Assembly: GCA_963731035.1 (NCBI GenBank)
Contig: CAVSUY010000025.1
Span: 1-7,856 of the forward strand
DNA length: 7,856 bases
Direction: 5' to 3'
Source: JAANXG01 sp963731035
GTDB taxonomy: Bacteria; Pseudomonadota; Gammaproteobacteria; Arenicellales; JAANXG01
In this document: positions 1 through 6,115 of the stretch, piece by piece
Layout: each line of letters starts with the position of its first letter
Numbering within the stretch: the first letter of the stretch is position 1
The notes under the pieces: generated by a model
Database searches by the model: none
What the model was told of the DNA's origin: nothing
Seen by the model: the letters and a program-made list of their open reading frames with translations, nothing else
Position numbers and translations under genes: made by a program

Positions 1-230
1 GCAGCGAACGAAAGCTGGAGCGTCGGCTGATCCGGGAGTACAAGGAAACAATCGAGACGCTGCTCAGCGATCTCGACTCCTCGAACTACGAGCTGTCAGT
101 CGACATCGCTGAGCTGCCGCAGCAGATCAGGGGTTTCGGCCACGTGAAGCTGCAAAACGTCGCCAAGGTGCGCGAGGAGCGCAAACGCCTGCTGGACCGA
201 CGCCGATTTGGTGAGATCAAGGCAGCGTAG
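1..230 (+). CDS. Indolepyruvate ferredoxin oxidoreductase, C-terminal end (partial)
   Basis: The frame is open from the left edge (first full codon at base 3) to TAG at 228-230, giving 75 visible residues. The segment runs from SERKLERRLIREY through LPQQIRGFGHVK to a basic end. This matches what I recall of the extreme C-terminus of the long fused indolepyruvate ferredoxin oxidoreductases (IorA/IorB-type, with a C-terminal DUF6537-like region), whose hallmarks are an 'ERxxERxLIxEY' helix and an 'LPxxIRGFGHVK' motif. The family oxidises aryl pyruvates from aromatic amino acid transamination to aryl-acetyl-CoA, passing electrons to ferredoxin, in the cytoplasm. The catalytic thiamine diphosphate and iron-sulfur parts lie outside the window, so the assignment rests on the tail alone. 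The gene has no evident link to the glycan genes that follow and probably marks the border of that locus. Confidence 0.8.
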   Translation, partial: SERKLERRLIREYKETIETLLSDLDSSNYELSVDIAELPQQIRGFGHVKLQNVAKVREERKRLLDRRRFGEIKAA

Positions 231-268
231 TTGCCTGCGCGACCGTTGGCAGGTCCTGGCGGGACTGC

Positions 269-297
269 TTGTGTCCCTGCGGCGAGTACCTTAGACT
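269..297 (+). promoter_or_regulatory. Weak sigma70-like promoter candidate
   Basis: TTGTGT (269-274) and TAGACT (292-297) are separated by exactly 17 bases, in the gap after the oxidoreductase stop and just before the Shine-Dalgarno of the small lipoprotein ORF. The matches to consensus are modest (3/6 and 4/6). Position and spacing are the main support. It would start a transcript covering the lipoprotein ORF and possibly the two large glycosyltransferase genes. Confidence 0.2.
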
Positions 298-311
298 GGC
301 TCTACTCACCT

Positions 312-316
312 GGAGG
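312..316 (+). promoter_or_regulatory. Shine-Dalgarno GGAGG deciding the lipoprotein start
   Basis: A perfect GGAGG lies six bases before GTG 323. It is the strongest ribosome binding site seen in the window and is the reason for choosing GTG 323 over the TTG at 269 or the internal GTG at 455. Confidence 0.5.
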
Positions 317-322
317 CTCGTC

Positions 323-676
323 GTGGAGAACAGACCGAAAAGACCAGGCCGTAAGCGGGGCGCGCTGAGAAGGATACTGGCTGACCGCGAGGAGGACACC
401 GGCTCGAGCGGGTCGAAATGGGAAAAACCCGCGGTGGCCTCGGTGATCTCACCGGTGAACAAGGCAAGGCGCGCTTTGACGTTCGCGGCAATGACGAGTG
501 GACTGCTTGCCGCCTGCGGCGGTGGAAGTAATTCGGACTCCGGGTCCGGCGGGAACGGGGGCACACCGGCACCCGGCACGACGTTGGCGCTTAGCACTAC
601 CTCCGCCCCCACCACTTCGCCACCCGTCACAACCCCTGCGCCCACCACTTCGCCCCCATTTACCCTCGGGCCCTGA
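323..676 (+). CDS. Small putative lipoprotein with Pro/Thr-rich mucin-like tail
   Basis: From GTG 323 this encodes 117 residues. Order of parts: a basic N-terminus (MENRPKRPGRKRG); an acidic/Ser/Gly stretch; KWEKP at residues 32-36; a basic NKARR (46-50) followed by a hydrophobic segment ending in the lipobox LLAAC (Cys65); GGGSNSDSGSGGNGG; then a Thr/Pro/Ser tail containing APTTSPP twice. No folded domain is visible after the signal, so the mature protein would be a short, disordered, Thr/Ser-rich peptide anchored by lipid. Starting at GTG 455 would give a textbook lipoprotein signal (MNKARRALTFAAMTSGLLAAC, 73 aa), but it has no good Shine-Dalgarno. The ORF lies 69 bases before the large glycosyltransferase gene in the same direction. 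The function is unknown. It could be a surface lipoprotein, a glycosylation acceptor, or a frameshifted remnant of a longer protein. The lipobox is clear, while the start and the completeness of the 3' end are uncertain. Confidence 0.6.
   Translation: MENRPKRPGRKRGALRRILADREEDTGSSGSKWEKPAVASVISPVNKARRALTFAAMTSGLLAACGGGSNSDSGSGGNGGTPAPGTTLALSTTSAPTTSPPVTTPAPTTSPPFTLGP
608..654. repeat. Two direct copies of a 14-bp coding repeat (APTTSPP units)
   Basis: CCCACCACTTCGCC occurs at 608-621 and again at 641-654, a period of 33 bases, or 11 codons. Each copy encodes the core of APTTSPP, with VTTP between the copies. The period keeps the reading frame, as expected for an expandable low-complexity Thr/Pro tail. 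Confidence 0.7.
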
Positions 677-745
677 TACCGTCCCGTCGCCGGCTTCGAT
701 GGGCGGACTTGACCTTCAGCCATATCGCCGGCCCGCGTCATCGTC

Positions 746-3700
746 GTGAGGCCCCGGCATGTCACGGGGACCGTCTATCAGGCCCGCGGTGCTGGATTTG
801 AGCTGCGCAATCGTGACACCCAATACCGCGCGGTATTCAACCCTACTCTGATACGCATTCTCGAGCTGTGCGACGGCACGCTGTCGCGCCTTGAAATCGC
901 GGCCCGAATTCAAAACGAGTACACGAATTCGATTGCCCTCGAGGTGGAAGAAGGCCTGCAGGAACTGGTCCGCCTGGGACTGGTTCGTTTGTCACACGAA
1001 GCCGGCGATGAGCGGCACACTGTTCATCTCATCCGGGTTGCCTATCTGGGATTTCCCGTTGATTCCGAGCGCCTGGACAACTTCTTTCTCGATGCGCTGC
1101 TTTCCTGTTTCACGGTGCGGGTGGTCGACGATCCGCGGGAATCCGATCTCGCCTTCGTCTATTGTTCGACCGCGGACGATGCCGCCGGCTCCACGGTACC
1201 CGAATGCGTGGCAGTGCAAATCGCTGATTCAGGCGTCGAGCCCGATTTCGAGCGCTACGAGTTCATCTTTTCTGAGTCCCGGGTTTCGTTCGTGGAAATG
1301 GAGCGCCATGTCAGGCTCCCTGAAGGGTCCGTTTCCGGCCTGCTCGGACCGAGCGGCAAGAGAACGAGGATGCTTGCTCAGACCCTCGATACCCGCCGAA
1401 TAGGGGACAAGCTATACAGCCACCTCATGGATCCCGGGCAGGATCTTGAACTTGTCCGGCATCCCGACACGACGCCGTTGCTGACCGTCGGCATGGCCAC
1501 GTACGACGACTTTGACGGCGTGTATTTCACGATTCAGGGCATCCGCCTGCAGCATTGTGAATCGATGCCTGACGTCGAATTCGTTATCCTGGACAACAAT
1601 CCCGACAGCCCGGCTGGAAAGGCAGTCAGGGAGTTCGCCCACACGCTGCCGAATATCCACTATCGCCCGTATACATCGGTCACGGGCACCGCAGTGCGTA
1701 ACGTCGTTTTCGAGATCGCCAGGACGCCGTGGGTATTGTGCGTGGACTCGCATGTCATGCTCATGCCGCATGCCTTGTCGCGTCTTGTCGACTACATTCG
1801 TACGCACCCACGGAGCCGTGACCTCCTGCAGGGTCCTCTTGTGAGTGACGACCTGCAGGGTCTTTCGGCGTTCTTCGAACCGACGTGGCAAAACGGTATG
1901 TACGGCCGATGGGCCCGTGACGAACGCGCCGAAGACCTGGACGGCGAGCCGTTCGAAATACGGATGCAGGGCCTGGGACTGTTTGCCTGCCGAACGGAGG
2001 CGTGGCCGGGATTCAACGCCGACTTCCGGGGCTTTGGGGGCGAGGAGGGATACATTCACGAGAAGGTTCGCCGACAGGGTGGAAAAGTACTGTGTCTGCC
2101 TTTTCTGCGTTGGATACATCGTTTCATACGCCCCGATGGAGCGATCTATCCGAACTACTGGGAGGACCGTATCAGGAACTATCTTATCGGCCACCTCGAG
2201 CTGCAACAGGACACGTATGAAGTGGAGCGCCACTTCATGGAAGTCACCAGCCGGGAGATGGTGAGCCGGGTCAAGGCGAACCTTCGTTTCGAGCGACAAC
2301 TGCAGACCGGATCGTTCAGCGGGAAGGCCTCAATCCCATCCGTGCGCATCTCGGGGAACCGGATCTCTGTTTATCAAATCGCCTACGACCCCGCCTCCGC
2401 CGCGGACATAGGCATCGACTGCATTCCTATCGTCGCGGAAAAAACAGACAGATACCTCGAGAACCGGGTAATCCTGCAGCTCGCCCGGAGTGAAGAGATC
2501 GAAGCGCTCGACTACGTCGGCATCTTCTCCTGGAAGTTCTTCCAGAAGATACCTCTAAGCCTCTACGAGCTCCTGCAACGCTGCAAACTGGACTCCTTCT
2601 CCCATGAACTGTACTCGTTTTTCGGCTTGGTCGGCGAGGCGCCCATCTGGCACACCGCGGAGGCCAAGCACCCGGGCATCATGAACGCGGCGGCGCTGCT
2701 GTTCGACAAGCTTGGCATGCGCGTTGACGTCAGGGAGTTGATTGCGCCGGCCATCTACCAGAATCACTTTCTGTGCCGCCCCCAGCTGCTTCGTTCCTAT
2801 TGCGATGGGTTGCTCGCTCCCGCCATCGAGCTGATGGAGGCCGATGAAGAGTTGAATCGAGCCTTGAGTGTCAATGCCCACTACCAAGTCCAAAATCTCG
2901 ATGACAGCGAGATGCGGAAGATCTTCGGACAGTCCAGCGCCACGCTGCACCCCTTCGTCTGTGAAAGGCTTCTGAGCACCTGGTTGTCGATCAACCGTTG
3001 CACCGACAAGGTGAAACAGATCTGGGACGGCCGCTTTGTCGAACCCGGCCGACAGTATGCGGATTCCGAACACCACTTCGGCCTGCCGGCGAAGGATCTG
3101 CGGACATACGGGCAGAAAGACCATGCCTATGACGCTGCGATTGTCGTCACGACCCACGGCGAGGAAGTGTGGTACACGCAGCGGTGTTTGCAGCGCATAG
3201 CTGAATGGAAGACGCCACGACAACAGGTTGTGGTCGTCTACCACGATGCGTCGCCCTTGTTGAGGTCTTACCTCGAGTTTCTTGCCTTTGAAGGCGTCAT
3301 AGACGTTTTGCTTCGCGCCGAGCCGTCGCATGGTCACGTCAGGGGAGTGAACCTGGGCGTGTGGCATTCCGATGCGCCGTACGTGTTCCATATCAGTATC
3401 GACGTCACGGTCGGGCCCGGCATCGTCGATGAATGCATCCGGCGGATGGAAGGCAATCCCGAGCTCGGGGCGGTCGGTTGGCACTATCAATGGGGTAGCC
3501 GGGAACAGGGAAGCCACTGGATTGGCGACGATCTCGTATACACCGTCCGTCCGCAGGACAAGGACATGGACTGCCGGGACGGCGACGAGCTTTCCCTGGA
3601 GTACTCTGCGGCTGTCGAGCAGGCACCGTGGTTCACTGGGCGCGTCTTTTCCAGGATCGGGAAGAAACGTCTGCTGTTTTTCAACGGCAGTTTTTTCGGC

Positions 3701-4300
3701 GTACGCAGGGCGCTCTGGGATGTCCTCGGAGGTTTCGATGAATCACGGTTCTCTCATTACTGGGCGGAGGATCTGTTGTGCTACGGCATCCTCGATCAAG
3801 GCTACGGTATCGGCAACCTGCCGGCCAACCTCAGCGACGGCAGCAATCCTGATTTCTTCTCCCAGACCAGCGAGCTCAAATGGACCGGCCGCGAGGATCC
3901 CGACAGGAACCGGAACGAGCTCGTCTGGGCGTCCCAGATCGGGCATCCGGGGCTCACGGTCAACGAGTTGGTTCTGGTGGACCTGCTCCTGGCATCGCGG
4001 CCCGATGCCCGGGTGGCGGTCACGGGGCTCTCCACGCCACCCACGGTCTACGGCGCCGAGATCGGTGGCGGACCGGGACGTGGGCGTGAGCCCTCCCCTG
4101 GATCTTACGATCTCGTTATCGTCGGCCCGGAGGGGCATCGTTCGCATAACGGCCGGCGCGATTACGCCGATATGCTCTCGAGCAACGGGGTGCTCGTACA
4201 TTTTCCGCAGAGCCTGACAGACCGCCCGCTGGAACAATACGGGCGGCTCGGTCTGTGGTATGCGGACCGCGACACGATGGCCTTTGTCCGAGAACAGTGA
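746..4300 (+). CDS. Giant PqqD-like/dual GT2 glycosyltransferase fusion protein
   Basis: The 1184-residue product is probably cytoplasmic; I see no signal or membrane segment. Residues 1-85 look PqqD-like (FNPTLIRILELCDG, then EGLQELVRLGLV). Residues 97-200 resemble the front of GT10 fucosyltransferases (DDPRESDLAFVYCST, PDFERYEF) without a GT10 catalytic half. Residues 240-465 form a GT2 GT-A domain: LLTVGMATYDD, metal motif D334-S-H336, GGEEGY (E433, E434), WIHRF (H458). Residues 530-755 are a conserved-looking region of unknown function. Residues 793-1040 form a second GT2 domain: AAIVVTTHGEE, D886-V-T888, FNGSFFGVRR, and WAEDLL with E1008-D1009. Residues 1085-1184 look like a shrunken Rossmann fold (YDLVIVG, then SSNGVLVHF) lacking a visible SAM-binding motif. 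GTG 746 is the first in-frame start after a TGA at 710-712; its ribosome site is weak. Donor and acceptor sugars cannot be read from these motifs. The TGA shares one base with the next gene's ATG, suggesting coupled translation. Confidence 0.9.
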   Translation: MRPRHVTGTVYQARGAGFELRNRDTQYRAVFNPTLIRILELCDGTLSRLEIAARIQNEYTNSIALEVEEGLQELVRLGLVRLSHEAGDERHTVHLIRVAYLGFPVDSERLDNFFLDALLSCFTVRVVDDPRESDLAFVYCSTADDAAGSTVPECVAVQIADSGVEPDFERYEFIFSESRVSFVEMERHVRLPEGSVSGLLGPSGKRTRMLAQTLDTRRIGDKLYSHLMDPGQDLELVRHPDTTPLLTVGMATYDDFDGVYFTIQGIRLQHCESMPDVEFVILDNNPDSPAGKAVREFAHTLPNIHYRPYTSVTGTAVRNVVFEIARTPWVLCVDSHVMLMPHALSRLVDYIRTHPRSRDLLQGPLVSDDLQGLSAFFEPTWQNGMYGRWARDERAEDLDGEPFEIRMQGLGLFACRTEAWPGFNADFRGFGGEEGYIHEKVRRQGGKVLCLPFLRWIHRFIRPDGAIYPNYWEDRIRNYLIGHLELQQDTYEVERHFMEVTSREMVSRVKANLRFERQLQTGSFSGKASIPSVRISGNRISVYQIAYDPASAADIGIDCIPIVAEKTDRYLENRVILQLARSEEIEALDYVGIFSWKFFQKIPLSLYELLQRCKLDSFSHELYSFFGLVGEAPIWHTAEAKHPGIMNAAALLFDKLGMRVDVRELIAPAIYQNHFLCRPQLLRSYCDGLLAPAIELMEADEELNRALSVNAHYQVQNLDDSEMRKIFGQSSATLHPFVCERLLSTWLSINRCTDKVKQIWDGRFVEPGRQYADSEHHFGLPAKDLRTYGQKDHAYDAAIVVTTHGEEVWYTQRCLQRIAEWKTPRQQVVVVYHDASPLLRSYLEFLAFEGVIDVLLRAEPSHGHVRGVNLGVWHSDAPYVFHISIDVTVGPGIVDECIRRMEGNPELGAVGWHYQWGSREQGSHWIGDDLVYTVRPQDKDMDCRDGDELSLEYSAAVEQAPWFTGRVFSRIGKKRLLFFNGSFFGVRRALWDVLGGFDESRFSHYWAEDLLCYGILDQGYGIGNLPANLSDGSNPDFFSQTSELKWTGREDPDRNRNELVWASQIGHPGLTVNELVLVDLLLASRPDARVAVTGLSTPPTVYGAEIGGGPGRGREPSPGSYDLVIVGPEGHRSHNGRRDYADMLSSNGVLVHFPQSLTDRPLEQYGRLGLWYADRDTMAFVREQ

Positions 4301-6108
4301 TGGCCGGCACACGCCTTATTCTCTGTATCCCGGTGGGTAGGGACTCTCGCCTCCTGCTGAGAACCCTGGCCTATTACGGCAGCATGGGTGTCGACGATAT
4401 CTGGCTGAACGTCCATGCGCGGCCCGAATGGGGCAACGATTTCCTGCAAACCGTCGGCCGCATCGCGGACGCTCACGGCGCGCGCATAGCCAGGGTGCAC
4501 GCGTACCCGTATATCGAGTCCAATCTCACCACCCGACGGGTAATCGAGGAGCAAGCGGATCCCGATGACTGGATACTCTACAGCGATGTCGACGAGTTCC
4601 AGGTTTACCCAAACGGCCCGCGCCATGCACTGGAGCTTTGCCGGCAACACGGATGTGACTTCTTGTGGGGAACCCTGATTGATCGCATTTCGGCGGACGG
4701 GCGCCTGCACCTGTTGAACGACCGTTCGCTGTGGAATCAGTTTCCCCTGCGCGCCTGGGTTACGGGGCATGTTCGCCGGGGCGATGCCAGGAAAGTGGTC
4801 CTGGCCCGTGCAGACGTTGTGCTGGGAGGCGGCCAGCATTTCGCCGAGAACGGACGCGGCCTGCCGATCGAGCTTTGCCAGGCGGTGGTGCATCATTTCC
4901 GGTGGGATCATGACGCGGTTCGAAGCGCGCGTTACCTCCAGGGAGCCCTGGAGCAGTACGGTGCGCACTGGAACGCGGAATACCAACGGCTGCTGGAATA
5001 CCTGGACAGGAACGAAAGGCGTTTCGATGTTTCCGACGCCGGTCTGGGATGCTGCGTGGACCCGTATGTCAGGGATCTTCAGTCGGACGCGCCCGCGCCC
5101 GCGGCGGCCGTTGCAGGCGCAACCGGGTCGCCGCCTTCGGACGACCAGGCCCAGATCGAGTTGTTGCGCGGTCTCGATATCGCCAGGAACCCGGATCTGT
5201 ATAGCGATCCCGACGAGTGTCGTGAGCTCCTCGAGAGTATCCGCCCGCTCAAATACGACAAGCGCCTCGACTTCCACTACTACTGGCGTGAGTCGGGGCA
5301 TCTTTTCGGAGAAAAGCAGCTCGCCGCCTTGACGAGCTTCCTGGCCACCCAGGATCTCCGTTTCCACAAGGCCCGATTGTGGTACGTGGACGAAGACATG
5401 CTGGGACGTCCGGGACTGAAGCGGTTGATCGAGGAAGGTCTGGTCGAGGCGTCTGTCTATGATCCCCTGGAGCTGGCCAAAGGGACCCCGCTGGCCGGCG
5501 CCGATCAACTGCTTCGCCTGCAGGACGACAGCTGCTACCTCGACGGCGATCTACTCAGACTGCTCGTCCTGTACCGCTACGGCGGTGTCTATGTCGACAT
5601 GGACATGCTGTTGCTGCGCGATCTTTCACCGTTGCTATCGTTCGAGTTCATGTATTCCTGGGGGGCTACCGGTCATATCAACGGCGCCATAATGCGCTTC
5701 TTCTCGGGCAGCCCGTTCATTCATACCATGTTGGAGCTGATCCGAGACAGCCGGCCCCAACCTGGAACCAACTGCTGGGGTGCCGGAAGCTACACTCAGG
5801 CGAGGCGATCCTTCGGTGTAACGGTATTGCCCTATGCCTTCTTCAACCCCGAATGGGTCTGGTTCGACCGGAAGGTCCACTCGTTTGCGGAGAATCCGGA
5901 GACCTTCATGCGGGCGAACCCGGCGAGCGCCAACATCTACGAGGGCGCGTTCGCGTGGCACTGGCACAACAAGTGGGAACAGGAGGTCCAGCCGGGCAGC
6001 AAATTCGATATCCTCACGCGGCGAATCAGCGCGCGCTGGGAAGAGCGAGCGCTGCTCTATAGGCCCAGCGCCCGGAGCAGGCCTCTGGACTCCCGCTCCG
6101 GCGTGTAA
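4300..6108 (+). CDS. Bifunctional glycosyltransferase: GT92/GT2-like domain fused to GT32-type domain
   Basis: The 602-residue product has two catalytic modules. Residues 1-260 open with RLILCIPVGRDSRLLLRTLAYY and carry DVDEF (D96, D98), GGGQHF (H180) and HHFRW (198-202). This is the pattern of GT92/Glyco_tranf_2_4-type enzymes, in which DVDEF binds the metal and nucleotide sugar. Residues 263-285 are an Ala/Pro-rich linker. Residues 290-600 form a GT32-like (Gly_transf_sug, OCH1/alpha-1,4-galactosyltransferase-type) module with LRLLVLYRYGGVYVDMDMLL (D433-M-D435) and HWHNKW (554-559). No signal or membrane helix is evident. ATG 4300 overlaps the preceding stop as TGATG. An in-frame upstream GTG at 4255 would lie wholly inside the previous gene and add 15 residues unlike the fold, so ATG 4300 is preferred. 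The last 52 bases overlap the convergent GT4 gene. The family calls are firm; the sugars are unknown. Confidence 0.92.
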   Translation: MAGTRLILCIPVGRDSRLLLRTLAYYGSMGVDDIWLNVHARPEWGNDFLQTVGRIADAHGARIARVHAYPYIESNLTTRRVIEEQADPDDWILYSDVDEFQVYPNGPRHALELCRQHGCDFLWGTLIDRISADGRLHLLNDRSLWNQFPLRAWVTGHVRRGDARKVVLARADVVLGGGQHFAENGRGLPIELCQAVVHHFRWDHDAVRSARYLQGALEQYGAHWNAEYQRLLEYLDRNERRFDVSDAGLGCCVDPYVRDLQSDAPAPAAAVAGATGSPPSDDQAQIELLRGLDIARNPDLYSDPDECRELLESIRPLKYDKRLDFHYYWRESGHLFGEKQLAALTSFLATQDLRFHKARLWYVDEDMLGRPGLKRLIEEGLVEASVYDPLELAKGTPLAGADQLLRLQDDSCYLDGDLLRLLVLYRYGGVYVDMDMLLLRDLSPLLSFEFMYSWGATGHINGAIMRFFSGSPFIHTMLELIRDSRPQPGTNCWGAGSYTQARRSFGVTVLPYAFFNPEWVWFDRKVHSFAENPETFMRANPASANIYEGAFAWHWHNKWEQEVQPGSKFDILTRRISARWEERALLYRPSARSRPLDSRSGV

Positions 6109-6115
6109 TACGCCG
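6027..6115. terminator. Inverted-repeat cluster at the convergent gene ends (possible bidirectional terminator)
   Basis: Several self-complementary stretches sit where the two operons meet: the perfect 12-bp palindrome CAGCGCGCGCTG (6027-6038); AGAGC/GCTCT (6042-6046 with 6054-6058); a 9-bp stem with one bulged C (6069-6078 with 6095-6103, 16-base loop); and a perfect 6-bp stem CGGCGT/ACGCCG (6099-6104 with 6110-6115) whose 5-base loop holds the TAA of the plus-strand gene. The last two are mutually exclusive. No T-tract follows on either strand, so classical intrinsic termination is not supported. GC richness alone raises the chance of such stems. Confidence 0.2.

Noticed and set aside
233..253. 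CCTGC/GCAGG inverted repeat after the oxidoreductase stop, considered as a terminator
   Set aside because: The stem is only 5 bp with a 10-base loop and no T-tract follows.
1825..1862. 11-bp direct repeat CCTGCAGGGTC (1825-1835 and 1852-1862)
   Set aside because: It lies within coding sequence, and both copies encode Leu-Gln-Gly in the same frame. It looks like local codon coincidence, with no sign of a mobile or regulatory repeat.
1412..2299. 295-codon open frame on the minus strand opposite the first GT2 domain
   Set aside because: It is antisense to the DSH and GGEEGY motifs with no independent evidence of coding.
2555..3517. 320-codon open frame on the minus strand within the large glycosyltransferase gene
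   Set aside because: Its translation shows no family-like motif and it covers conserved parts of the real plus-strand gene; it is a shadow frame.
4162..5508. 448-codon open frame on the minus strand opposite the GT92/GT32 fusion gene
   Set aside because: No recognisable domain or ribosome site. It lies wholly antisense to a gene with clear catalytic motifs, and long antisense frames are common in GC-rich coding sequence.
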